A DNA stretch of 64,000 nucleotides from Azospirillum sp. B510 (GTDB taxonomy: Bacteria; Pseudomonadota; Alphaproteobacteria; Azospirillales; Azospirillaceae): positions 897,001-961,000 of the forward strand of contig NC_013854.1 of NCBI RefSeq assembly GCF_000010725.1. Reading direction: 5' to 3'. Every line of letters begins with the position of its first letter. Within the stretch, counting starts at the first letter, position 1. This document shows positions 50,825 through 58,541 of the stretch, one piece after another. The position numbers and the translations under genes were made by a program. The notes under the pieces were generated by a model. It saw nothing but the letters and a program-made list of their open reading frames with translations. It was not told the origin of the DNA and searched no databases.

Positions 50825-52315
50825 TTACCGAACGAACTCGAACCGGTTCACGATCAGCTGCGCCCCGGTCACGGCATCCTTGGAGGCGGTCAGTTTGACC
50901 GGCAGCATGACGTCCGTGTTCTTGCCGCTGACGTTGGGGTCGCCTTCCTTCGGGATCAGCCTGGGCGCATCCCAAACCAGCGCCTGGGTGCCCTTCTGGA
51001 GGCGGGTGTTGATGGCGGTGGGGGTTGCCTGCGACACCTTGGCGAGCAGATCTGCGTTGCCGAAATGGGTATCCAACTCCACCGTCACGTCGCAGGAGCC
51101 GTCCACCACGTCGACGGACGCCGGAGCGAAGTCCTCGCCGTCGGCTGCGGCGTCGATGGCGCGCAGGTTGTTGGCGATTGTGAACTTCAGGCCCTTGGCC
51201 CAATTGGGCTTGCCGAGGGCGACACCGCCCTCGCCGATCCTCCCGCAATTGGCGGAGAAGGCCAGGACCGGATAGAGCCCGCTGTCCGGCGCCTCGTCCG
51301 GCAGCGCGTCCAGGGTGGTCGTGCCGGGCGTTCCGGCCTTCATGCCCATGAAGCTGATGCCCCCGGTGGCCTTTTCCTTGGCCTGCCCGCCGAACTCCAT
51401 GCTGCCCACCCGCATGCCGCTCTGCGGCAGGAAGGTCGGCGGCGTGTGGTCCATGAAACCACGTTCCAAAGTCACACCCAGCTTCAGCACGCCGTTCATC
51501 AGGACATCGCCGAAGAAGACCCGGATCGTCTTGCTGCTGCCGTTGTCGACGGCCCAGCCCGCCGGCAGGTTGTCCAGCGTCAGCTTGTGGGCGGAGATGC
51601 CGATGATGCGACCCCACCAGCGGTTCATGGTGTCGGCGACGAAATGGTAGGCGCCACCGGTGTCCCCGACCTTCGCCCATTGGCCGATCTGAAGGCCCAG
51701 CGTCGTGAAATCCAGGGCGGTGCTCTGGAGGCCGTCGGCGACCGCCTGAATGTCGCCGGCAGCCCCCTCGAAGCCGCAGACCTTCATGCGCGCCGTGGCT
51801 GCCGCAGTGTTTTCATCCACGAGGCCGGCGGCGGCGAAGGCTGGGGCGGTGGTGCTGCCGGTGGTGACCTTCGCCAGCTTGCCGCGGTTACCAGCGACGC
51901 CGAAGCCCGAGAAGTAGACCAGATGGCCCGCAACGAAGGCGGGGCCGGCGGCGACCGCCACCACCTGGGATGAGTTCGTGACGCTCTGGATCACGCTCCC
52001 GGCGACGCCGTCGTTGTCGCGGCTGGGCGTGTTGACCCAGTAATTGCCGAAGGCGCTCTCCATCTCACTCGACAGGAGGCAGCCATCGACCGGGTAGTGC
52101 CATTCGATGCCGATCTGCCCGTCGTTGGTCTGCCCGACCAGCGTCGGGTCGGAGTTCATCCGGTCGTCGCGGATGTCGCCGGAGTCGATGGTGACCGTCT
52201 TGTTCGACAGGCCGATGGAGGTCACGCGCTGCTTGCGCATGCGCGGGGTGGTGGGGGTGGTGCCGTACGTCGTCTCGGCGACGCCGGCAAGGCGGACACG
52301 GTTGGAACTGGACAT
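50825..52315 (-). CDS. Major tail tube protein
   Basis: Protein of 496 aa starting MSSSNRVRLAGVAETTYGTTPTTPRMRKQRVTSIG, the usual phage tail-tube opening (V-x-E-x-T-Y-G-T-T-P), followed by beta-rich sequence. Longer than most tube proteins; the middle (IQSVTNSSQVVAVAAGPAFVAGHLVYFSGFG) and GSMEFGGQAKEKATGGISFMG suggest an extra surface domain. It is followed by the chaperone genes and tape measure, as in siphoviruses. Confidence 0.82.
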   Translation of the reverse strand: MSSSNRVRLAGVAETTYGTTPTTPRMRKQRVTSIGLSNKTVTIDSGDIRDDRMNSDPTLVGQTNDGQIGIEWHYPVDGCLLSSEMESAFGNYWVNTPSRDNDGVAGSVIQSVTNSSQVVAVAAGPAFVAGHLVYFSGFGVAGNRGKLAKVTTGSTTAPAFAAAGLVDENTAAATARMKVCGFEGAAGDIQAVADGLQSTALDFTTLGLQIGQWAKVGDTGGAYHFVADTMNRWWGRIIGISAHKLTLDNLPAGWAVDNGSSKTIRVFFGDVLMNGVLKLGVTLERGFMDHTPPTFLPQSGMRVGSMEFGGQAKEKATGGISFMGMKAGTPGTTTLDALPDEAPDSGLYPVLAFSANCGRIGEGGVALGKPNWAKGLKFTIANNLRAIDAAADGEDFAPASVDVVDGSCDVTVELDTHFGNADLLAKVSQATPTAINTRLQKGTQALVWDAPRLIPKEGDPNVSGKNTDVMLPVKLTASKDAVTGAQLIVNRFEFVR

Positions 52316-52340
52316 GGGCGGCTCCTTTCAGCCGGGCATG

Positions 52341-52360
52341 AAAAAAGCCGCTCGGGCGGT
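52341..52360 (-). terminator. Hairpin with T run upstream of tail tube gene
   Basis: CCGC-TCGG-GCGG stem (52348-52359), followed leftward by TTTTTT and CATGCC. Same layout as the hairpins at 31997, 32957 and 48267. Confidence 0.55.
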
Positions 52361-52399
52361 GCCGGCGGCGGGGTGATCGTCAGGTGGATTGGGGGCGCG

Positions 52400-52624
52400 T
52401 CAGGCGGTGAAGTGATCGGGTTCTTCGCCGGCCGCGTCTTCTTCCGTGGCCGGCGGCTCCGTGTGGTGGCTGTCCTCGGGCTCCTCCGTCTCGGCGATCT
52501 GGCCGAGATTGACGCGGTCCCCCAGGGTCAGCACGTCGCCCAGGTCGGCATCGGTGACCTCCTGGCCGACGGCGAACCGGCGGGTTGCGGTGTTGAAGGG
52601 CTTGGTGACGATGTATCGGGCCAT
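52400..52624 (-). CDS. Small phage protein before tail tube
   Basis: Protein of 74 aa from ATG 52624 (MARYIVTKPFNTATRRFAVGQEVTDADLGD), with an acidic tail (EETEEPEDSHHTEPP region). The Y-x-V-x-x-P-F-N-T-x-x-R-R-F pattern looks like small DUF-type head-tail proteins with a compact beta domain. Function unknown. Confidence 0.6.
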   Translation of the reverse strand: MARYIVTKPFNTATRRFAVGQEVTDADLGDVLTLGDRVNLGQIAETEEPEDSHHTEPPATEEDAAGEEPDHFTA

Positions 52625-52629
52625 GGTGG

Positions 52630-53088
52630 CTATCCTCTCTTCCAGTCGATGACGATGTGCATGCCCCACCAGCTGCCGGTGTCGTCCTTGACGCCGATGG
52701 GGTCGAAACGGATGTCCTGAAACTCGACGGCGCCGATGTCCTGCCCCCGGCACATTTCGGCGAAGGCGGTCAGCAGCTCGCGGGTCAGCTCGGAGCCGGT
52801 GCCGACCGGCGCGAACACGAACAGCATCAGCGAGCCGGTTTCCTCCCACCGATCGGTGTCCGGGCTGCCGGTGCCGATGCTGGCCTGCCCCCACAGGTCG
52901 CCGTCGATCAGCACCCGCCCCCAGGCGTTGACCACCGGCTGGTTGGTGCTGGGGTCTATCGGGCCGTAGGGCTGCGGCGGCGTGATCGGCTCGTTGTCCC
53001 ATTCCAGAGGGCAGTCGCGCGGCGCGACGTCCGGCCAATTGGCCCGGATGAACGCGCGGATCGCGTTGAAGGCTTGGATCGTCGCCAT
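52630..53088 (-). CDS. Tail terminator-like protein
   Basis: Protein of 152 aa (MATIQAFNAIRAFIRANWPDVAPRDCPLEWDNEP...). It has SLMLFVFAPVGTGSELTRELLTAFAEMCRG and ends WGMHIVIDWKRG, matching the fold pattern of tail terminator/minor tail U or DUF4128 proteins. The position just before the tail tube gene supports this. Confidence 0.7.
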   Translation of the reverse strand: MATIQAFNAIRAFIRANWPDVAPRDCPLEWDNEPITPPQPYGPIDPSTNQPVVNAWGRVLIDGDLWGQASIGTGSPDTDRWEETGSLMLFVFAPVGTGSELTRELLTAFAEMCRGQDIGAVEFQDIRFDPIGVKDDTGSWWGMHIVIDWKRG

Positions 53089-53092
53089 GGGG

Positions 53093-53434
53093 TCAACCCT
53101 TCGCTTCCATCCACCAGCCGCCGATGCGCTCGCCGGGGGTGGAGACCGTCAGCGTCTGGCCGCCGCCGGTCCAGGCGCCGTTCGCGATGGTGGGCTTGAT
53201 AATGACCAGATCGCCCTTCTGCGGCCCGCCGGCCGGGAAAGCGGTTTCCGCCAGGGCGTCGGCCGCGACGATGACCGAGAAGGTCCGTTGCGCGGCGCTG
53301 CCGTTCAGGGTGTCGCTGCCGGTCTCCCGCCAGAACGCTTGTACGATCACTTCGGTGAAGACGGGTTGCAGGCGGCGCAGCACAACCGGCTTGCCGCGCT
53401 TGCCGATCATGCGGGCTTCACGGGAGCGGGCCAT
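53093..53434 (-). CDS. Head closure / head-tail joining protein
   Basis: Protein of 113 aa from ATG 53434 (MARSREARMIGKRGKPVVLRRLQP). It includes SVIVAADALAETAFPAGGPQKGDLVIIKPTIANG and a final GERIGGWWMEAKG. Small beta-barrel-like proteins of this size between the connector and the terminator are head-closure factors. The assignment is by size and position. Confidence 0.65.
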   Translation of the reverse strand: MARSREARMIGKRGKPVVLRRLQPVFTEVIVQAFWRETGSDTLNGSAAQRTFSVIVAADALAETAFPAGGPQKGDLVIIKPTIANGAWTGGGQTLTVSTPGERIGGWWMEAKG

Positions 53435-53441
53435 GGGCGCC

Positions 53442-54101
53442 TCAACGGATGCAGTCGACGAAGCCGCCGGCCCGGAGCGCCGCCAGCACATCGGCCGGAA
53501 GCGCGGAGCCGCCGGCCCCCATGCTGCCGACCCAATATTCCGTGCGGCCGGTGCCGTCGGTCTCTTCGGCCTTCACCGCCAGATCCCGGTCCCTGGACTC
53601 CCAGCGCAGGCGGACCAGCCGCTTCACGGCGTCCTGAAGCTCGGTGGGCACCTTGCCCAAGGCCCAGCCGGACGAGATGGTCACAGCGGCGGCAGATCGG
53701 CGCCAGGGGACGACGCAGCCGGCGGCACTCAATCGCTCGATCAGTCCGGCCTTGCTCATCGCGCGATAGCTGGCGGGGTCCAGCGTGGAACCGCTGACCG
53801 AAACCACGGAGACCCGGGCGGGGCGGCGCCACGGCAGGAACAGAGCCTCGGCGCCACCTGCTTCGTCGACGCTGAAGGTGACGATCGCTATTTCCTCGCG
53901 GAAGGTCGGCGGTGCATCGCCGGCATCGTCACCCCGCACCCCGCAGGCGGCGGCCACGAGGTCGGAGGCAGACAGCGCCTCTGCCTCCAACCATGCGTCG
54001 AACAGGGTGTCGTCAGCGTCGATGCCGAGTTCGGTCTTCAGGGCTCCTGTGGAGCACAGGCGGCGGTCTGCCGCGGGGGTGGTGACAGTGACGATGGGCA
54101 T
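53442..54101 (-). CDS. Head-tail connector protein
   Basis: Protein of 219 aa from ATG 54101 (MPIVTVTTPAADRRLCSTGALKTELGID...). It has DTLFDAWLEAEALSASDLVAAACG, VSVSGSTLDPASYRAMSKAGLIERLS, and LGKVPTELQDAVKRLVRLRWESRDRD, the helical layout of HK97 gp6-like connectors. It overlaps the small upstream gene by 64 nt. Confidence 0.75.
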   Translation of the reverse strand: MPIVTVTTPAADRRLCSTGALKTELGIDADDTLFDAWLEAEALSASDLVAAACGVRGDDAGDAPPTFREEIAIVTFSVDEAGGAEALFLPWRRPARVSVVSVSGSTLDPASYRAMSKAGLIERLSAAGCVVPWRRSAAAVTISSGWALGKVPTELQDAVKRLVRLRWESRDRDLAVKAEETDGTGRTEYWVGSMGAGGSALPADVLAALRAGGFVDCIR

Positions 54102-54223
54102 TTGCGGGCCTCCTTGACGGTGACCGCCCCGATCACCGCGACCATCAGCAGGGCAATGGGCCAAACCCAGCAGAACCGTGGGGCGGAGCCGGTCAAGCTG
54201 ATGGGCGGAGGCGCGGGCGGCAT
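54038..54223 (-). CDS. Possible small membrane protein
   Basis: Frame of 61 aa (MPPAPPPISLTGSAPRFCWVWPIALLMVAVIGAVTVKEARK), one membrane helix. It begins 3 nt after the previous stop but overlaps the connector gene by 64 nt, and its last 20 codons lie inside that gene. Real use is uncertain; a small membrane protein is the only visible feature. Confidence 0.35.
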   Translation of the reverse strand: MPPAPPPISLTGSAPRFCWVWPIALLMVAVIGAVTVKEARKCPSSLSPPPRQTAACAPQEP

Positions 54224-54226
54224 GGA

Positions 54227-54409
54227 TCAGCCTTCGCCGGCCGGCTTGCTGCCCTTCGCAGCGCCCTTGGCATCGGGCGGACCGATCAGGCCGGCCTTTT
54301 CCAGCCCCTCCACCAGATCGGGGCGAAAGTCGCGCTGGACGCCTTCCGCCAGTTGCTCGGTCTTGATGCCGTCGTGGGAGTAGGGGAAGGGCTTCAGAAC
54401 CTTGTGCAT
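54227..54409 (-). CDS. Small phage head-region protein
   Basis: Protein of 60 aa starting MHKVLKPFPYSHDGIKTEQL, then DFRPDLVEGLEKAGLIGPPD and a Lys/Gly tail. The K-x-F-P-Y-S-x-D-G start is common in small proteins next to phage capsid genes. Its structural role is unknown. Confidence 0.65.
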   Translation of the reverse strand: MHKVLKPFPYSHDGIKTEQLAEGVQRDFRPDLVEGLEKAGLIGPPDAKGAAKGSKPAGEG

Positions 54410-54459
54410 GCTCGTGTCCTTGTTCAGGAGTGGCGGGGCGGCAGATGCCGCCCCGGATA

Positions 54460-54864
54460 TCAGGCGACCGGCGCGTTGCGCGGATGGCCGAGGATCGCGG
54501 TAGCGCCGATGGTCCCGCCGGTGGAGGCGCCGGCCGAGACCAGAGAGAGGCGTACGAACCGCTTGTTGCCGCGATAGCCGAGCTTCTTGACCTTGTTGTC
54601 GTCGGTCGCCGCGAAGGTGGCGGCCGCAACGGTGCCCAGCAGATCGTCGGCCGCGACGGGGGAGCCGTCGGACAGGTCGGAAGCGTTCCCCTCGATCAGA
54701 GCCGGGGTATAGGTGCCGTCGGTCAGGGTGCCGGACTGGATCACGAACTCCAGGCTGTTGAAGCCCCTCGTGTCGATGATCGCGCCGTTCGTGGTGGTGT
54801 TGGAGGCGATGGCGCCGATGTTCAGCGCCACCAGGGGGGCGAGGTTGTTGTGAAGGTCGCGCAT
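54460..54864 (-). CDS. Phage head protein, possible decoration protein
   Basis: Protein of 134 aa (MRDLHNNLAPLVALNIGAIASNTTTNGAIID...). It contains FNSLEFVIQSGTLTDGTYTPALIEGNASD and KVKKLGYRGNKRFVRLSLVSAG, a beta-rich layout. It follows the capsid gene after a strong hairpin. Similar proteins in this place are capsid-associated; role by position. Confidence 0.65.
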   Translation of the reverse strand: MRDLHNNLAPLVALNIGAIASNTTTNGAIIDTRGFNSLEFVIQSGTLTDGTYTPALIEGNASDLSDGSPVAADDLLGTVAAATFAATDDNKVKKLGYRGNKRFVRLSLVSAGASTGGTIGATAILGHPRNAPVA

Positions 54865-54892
54865 GGCGATGATCTCCGGGTTCAGATGCGCG

Positions 54893-54912
54893 AAAGGCGC
54901 CCAGCGGGCGCC
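54893..54912 (-). terminator. Hairpin directly after the capsid gene
   Basis: A 7-bp perfect stem GGCGCCC (54896-54902)/GGGCGCC (54906-54912) with a 3-nt loop; leftward it is followed by TTTC. It lies 31 nt after the capsid stop and may limit read-through from the most highly expressed gene or stabilise its mRNA. Confidence 0.6.
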
Positions 54913-54943
54913 CTTCTCGCGGTGTCGGGGATTTTGTGGATCG

Positions 54944-56173
54944 TTACGCGGCGATCTTCAGCTTGCGGATCGCCTCGGGCTGACGGACACCGCCGCCGGT
55001 GCGCATCCGGCCGCGGAACACCACCAACCCGTCGTCGGCGCCGGTCGTGTAGTCGGTCATGAAGCTGACGGCGATGCGGTCCACGATGATGTAGCCGCGC
55101 TTGTAGTCGCCGAAGGCGATGGGGAAGGAGCCGGCCGCGACGTCGGGCATGTCCGGGCATTCGGCATAGGTGGCGCCGAGGATCGTGTTCGGCACCCCGT
55201 TCGCCAGACCGGGCAGCCAGAGAAAGTTGCCCTCGCCGTCCTTCAGCTTGCGCACCTTGCCCAGCGTCCGGCGGTTCAGCGTCCAGATGCCGTTGCGGGC
55301 ATAGGCCGTCTTCAGGTCGTGGTACAGGTCGATCAGGCCGTCGCCGGTCAGGCCGGTGGCGTTGCCCGACACGGTGAAGGCGACATCCGGGTTGACGAGG
55401 ATGCCTTCCGCCTGGTTGTTCGAGCCGGCCCCGCCGACCCACTCCTGCCCCTGCTTGACCGAGAACTGCTCGGACGACTCAGACCGCAGCTCGGCCAGCA
55501 GGTCATACCCGCTGTCCTCCAGCATCTGCTGGGAGATTTCGAACCGGGCGATCATCTCGGGCGCCAGGATCTCGATCATGCCGTACTCGGGGTCGCCCGT
55601 GTTGCCTCGACCGCCCTTCTCCCCGACGCGCGTTGCCCCGGCGGTGCCGGTGCGCTTCGGCTGCTTCCATGCCTCGACGCCGATGGTGCGGACGGTGGAC
55701 AGGACGCGGGCGGGCGTCTGCTCCACCACGTCCTTCAGGATGTCCGCCTGGAGGTCAGGCGGCGCCAGCAGGTAGCCGGCGCCGGTGTCGTCGGACTTCA
55801 CCAGCGCAGCCTTGCGCTTGTTCAGCAGATCCATGTCGTCGCGGCGGCGGTCGTTCACATGGGTGCGCATCACCCGGTCGAACGCCTCGCGGTGCTCGGT
55901 CGCCTCCTTGTCGCCCTTGGGGCTGCCAAGGCTGGCGCGGTTCATCGCCGCCTCGATGCGGTCCAGCTGCTCCTGCTGCGCCTTGGCGGTCTGCTCGGAC
56001 AGGGTCAGCTTCTGGTTGAGCCCCTCGGCCCTGTCCATTGCCGCATTCAGGCGGGTCATCTTGTCTTCCAGCAGCGTGTCGCGCCGCTTTTCGTTCTCCT
56101 CGCTCGTGTCCTTGAACTCGGTCCAGGCGTTCATCAGGTCGTTGACGACCTTTTCGACGGCGTTGTCGGCCAT
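54944..56173 (-). CDS. HK97-family major capsid protein
   Basis: Protein of 409 aa. The first 110 residues are a charged coiled coil (WTEFKDTSEENEKRRDTLLEDKMTRLN...), the scaffolding delta domain removed by the protease. The HK97 fold follows: ALVKSDDTGAGYLLAPPDLQADILKDV, VEQTPARVLSTVRTIGVEAWKQPKRT, and near the end FGDYKRGYIIVDRIAVSFMTDY, a strong family mark. Preceded by the ClpP-type protease and portal genes. Confidence 0.95.
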   Translation of the reverse strand: MADNAVEKVVNDLMNAWTEFKDTSEENEKRRDTLLEDKMTRLNAAMDRAEGLNQKLTLSEQTAKAQQEQLDRIEAAMNRASLGSPKGDKEATEHREAFDRVMRTHVNDRRRDDMDLLNKRKAALVKSDDTGAGYLLAPPDLQADILKDVVEQTPARVLSTVRTIGVEAWKQPKRTGTAGATRVGEKGGRGNTGDPEYGMIEILAPEMIARFEISQQMLEDSGYDLLAELRSESSEQFSVKQGQEWVGGAGSNNQAEGILVNPDVAFTVSGNATGLTGDGLIDLYHDLKTAYARNGIWTLNRRTLGKVRKLKDGEGNFLWLPGLANGVPNTILGATYAECPDMPDVAAGSFPIAFGDYKRGYIIVDRIAVSFMTDYTTGADDGLVVFRGRMRTGGGVRQPEAIRKLKIAA

Positions 56174-56184
56174 GATGGCAATCC

Positions 56185-57111
56185 TCAGCGTGAAAGAGTT
56201 TTCAGGGTGTTGGTCGCCCGCGTGAGCGCCGCGACCGCGGCAGCCTGTCCGTCCTCGTCGCGAGGGGCCGGCGGGGGCTGGTGCTGGTCATCGTCGCGAT
56301 GACCGGCGGAGAAGGCCCGAGCCATCGCGGCAACGCGCTTGGCCTGGGCATGCGAGAAGCCTTCCCCGTCGCGGAGAAGGCGCTCGAACTCACGGATCGC
56401 CGGGCCGCCCTCAGCGGCGTTCGGCATGAGGTCTTTCGGGGTGCGCTGGAACAGGGGCAGCATCGCCGACCGGGCGTGTGCGGCCTTCGCGTCCTTCTTG
56501 CCCTTGGCCGGCACCACCGTATCGGCGAACCCGGCATCCTTCGCCGCCTGGGCGCCGAACCACGTCTCGGCCGCCACCCAATCGACCAGGGCCTTCCGCT
56601 CCTGGCCGGTGCGCGCGGCATAGATGTCGACGATGCCGGACTCCAGCTGATCCAGGATGTCCGCTTCCTTGCGCATCACCTCGGCGTCGCCGATGGCGAA
56701 GCTCCACGGCTTGTGGATCATGACGTGAGCGCCTTCGGCGATGCGGATCTCGTCGCCGGCCATGGCGATCACGCTGGCGATGCTGGCCGCGATCCCGTCG
56801 ATGTGGATCACGATGTTCGCCTTGTGGCGGGCGAGCGCCTGATAGATCGCCACCCCGTCGAAGACGACGCCGCCGGGGCTGTTGAGCCGGACGTTGATCG
56901 TGTCGACCGACAGGGCGTCGATCTCCTTGGCGAACTCCTCGGCCTGAATGCCGTCCCACCAGCCGCCGATGTCCCCATAGACGTAGATGTCGGCCTCGGT
57001 GGCGTCGGCAGTGGCGGAAACGCGGGCGTGCCCCGGTCCAAGCGCCATCGGCGCGCGGTTCATCGCTTGCCCGGCAGTCAGCAGGGCGGTGTCGATCAGC
57101 GGTTTCGGCAT
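56185..57111 (-). CDS. ClpP-type head maturation protease
   Basis: Protein of 308 aa from ATG 57111 (MPKPLIDTALLTAGQAMN). ClpP-like core: DIYVYGDIGGWW, INVRLNSPGGVVFDGVAIYQAL, HIDGIAASIASVIAMAGDE (likely nucleophile S110), MIHKPWS (likely H133). The C-terminal 90 residues are a charged helical tail with a Pro/Asp-rich stretch. It matures the prohead by cutting the capsid delta domain. It starts 2 nt after the portal stop. Confidence 0.93.
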   Translation of the reverse strand: MPKPLIDTALLTAGQAMNRAPMALGPGHARVSATADATEADIYVYGDIGGWWDGIQAEEFAKEIDALSVDTINVRLNSPGGVVFDGVAIYQALARHKANIVIHIDGIAASIASVIAMAGDEIRIAEGAHVMIHKPWSFAIGDAEVMRKEADILDQLESGIVDIYAARTGQERKALVDWVAAETWFGAQAAKDAGFADTVVPAKGKKDAKAAHARSAMLPLFQRTPKDLMPNAAEGGPAIREFERLLRDGEGFSHAQAKRVAAMARAFSAGHRDDDQHQPPPAPRDEDGQAAAVAALTRATNTLKTLSR

Positions 57112-57113
57112 GG

Positions 57114-58532
57114 TCAGTCCTCGGGCTGGCCGTCCAGCTTGGACAGGACGGTGTTCAGGTTGTCGGAGGCGCCCCGGATCAGGCTCTCGTTCTCGCCGGA
57201 CAGCACCCGGCCGGCGTTCTGCCGGGGCGGTGGGCCGGGCGGTGGTGGAGGCGCGGCGCCGCCTTCGTCCGGCTTGCTGGCGGCCTCCAGCGATCCGTCG
57301 TCGCGCACCCGCGCGTAGTTGCTGGGCACATAGTGGGCGTCGCCCCCCTTGAACCCGTCCATGTCCTCCATTCCGAGGATCTGGTTCGCGGTCAGGCCGG
57401 CAACCCCGAACATCTTGGCGTAGAAATCCGCCCGGTCCTTCGCCGCGCCGCGCAGCAGCTCCGTGTCGAAGAACTTGAAATACAGGCCCTGCCGCCGCTC
57501 CTCGGGGGTCAGCAGATCGCACGTCAGCGTCGTCCCGACTCGGCGGTGCCATGGACGGACGGTGTGGACGTTGTGGGCCAGGAACATCTGCTCCGAAGAG
57601 GCATAGGTCGCCGTCTTGTCGGCGATCCCGACCATGATCGGCAGAACACCCCACTGTCGGCAGATCAGCATGTCTTGATACAGCCGGGTCGCAAGGTGCT
57701 CCGCGTCCACCCCCGTCATATCCATAGGAATGAACTTGCCGTTGCTCCCTAAAACCAGCGGCTTGCCGCTGTTCTTCCCACCGGCGTAATGGGTCTTGAT
57801 CCAATTCGTCAGGCGGTTGTGTTTCGTCTCGTCCAGATCGTCGGTAACGCTGTAGACCCCCGTCGTCTGGACGCCTTGGCCGAACCGCTTGGCGTGGGCA
57901 TCCTGCGCCGCATCGGCCAGCCCGATCACCTCGCGGGCCAGTTTCACCATGTTGAGGCCGTTCCGCCCGTCCCAGCTCGGCCCGCGGATATGCAGGATCC
58001 GGTCGTTCGGCACCTCCTCGCCGTTCACCCGGTAGAGCGGTGATCGATCGTATGGATCGGAGCGCTTCTCGACGGACACCTCGCCGGCCTCGAAGGGGAA
58101 CATTTCGTGGATGCGACCGCGGCCGACCCTGTTGATGAAGCCGAACCCGCCGCCCTGGAAGGCGGCATGCAGCATCAGCGTCTCGCGGAACTGCTGCGTG
58201 TTCATCCAGCTACACGGCTTGAACTGCATCAGGTCGTAGAGGGGATGGTCGACGGCCTCCGCCCGATTGCCGGTAACGGGGTCCTTCCGCATCAGCTTGC
58301 AGGGGACCGTGGACACGCCGTCCGCGATCAACAGGCCGCAGCGCAGCGAGGTCGGGGTCTCCAGCGCCGTCTGCCAGTTCACATGGACGCCGGCCGACGT
58401 CGGGCCACCCCCGACCAAATCGCGCCAGAACTCTTCCGCGAACGCCGCCGCGTTCCGCTGGGAAACCTCTTCGGCCGAAGCCGCCTTCGGCTGGGGGCGG
58501 AGGTGCGCGGTGATCCAGTTCATCATGCCCAT
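57114..58532 (-). CDS. Phage portal protein (HK97 type)
   Basis: Protein of 472 aa (MGMMNWITAHLRPQPKAASAEEVSQRNAAAFAEEFW). Portal marks: VNWQTALETPTSLRCGLLIADGVSTVPCKLMRK, HPLYDLMQFKPCSWMNTQQFRETLMLHAAFQG, ILHIRGPSWDGRNGLNMVKLA, and LTPEERRQGLYFKFFDTELLRGAAKDRADFY. A Pro/Gly-rich loop (GGAAPPPPPGPPPRQN) lies near the C-terminus. It forms the dodecameric DNA entry ring. Confidence 0.95.
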   Translation of the reverse strand: MGMMNWITAHLRPQPKAASAEEVSQRNAAAFAEEFWRDLVGGGPTSAGVHVNWQTALETPTSLRCGLLIADGVSTVPCKLMRKDPVTGNRAEAVDHPLYDLMQFKPCSWMNTQQFRETLMLHAAFQGGGFGFINRVGRGRIHEMFPFEAGEVSVEKRSDPYDRSPLYRVNGEEVPNDRILHIRGPSWDGRNGLNMVKLAREVIGLADAAQDAHAKRFGQGVQTTGVYSVTDDLDETKHNRLTNWIKTHYAGGKNSGKPLVLGSNGKFIPMDMTGVDAEHLATRLYQDMLICRQWGVLPIMVGIADKTATYASSEQMFLAHNVHTVRPWHRRVGTTLTCDLLTPEERRQGLYFKFFDTELLRGAAKDRADFYAKMFGVAGLTANQILGMEDMDGFKGGDAHYVPSNYARVRDDGSLEAASKPDEGGAAPPPPPGPPPRQNAGRVLSGENESLIRGASDNLNTVLSKLDGQPED

Positions 58533-58541
58533 GCGCCACCC

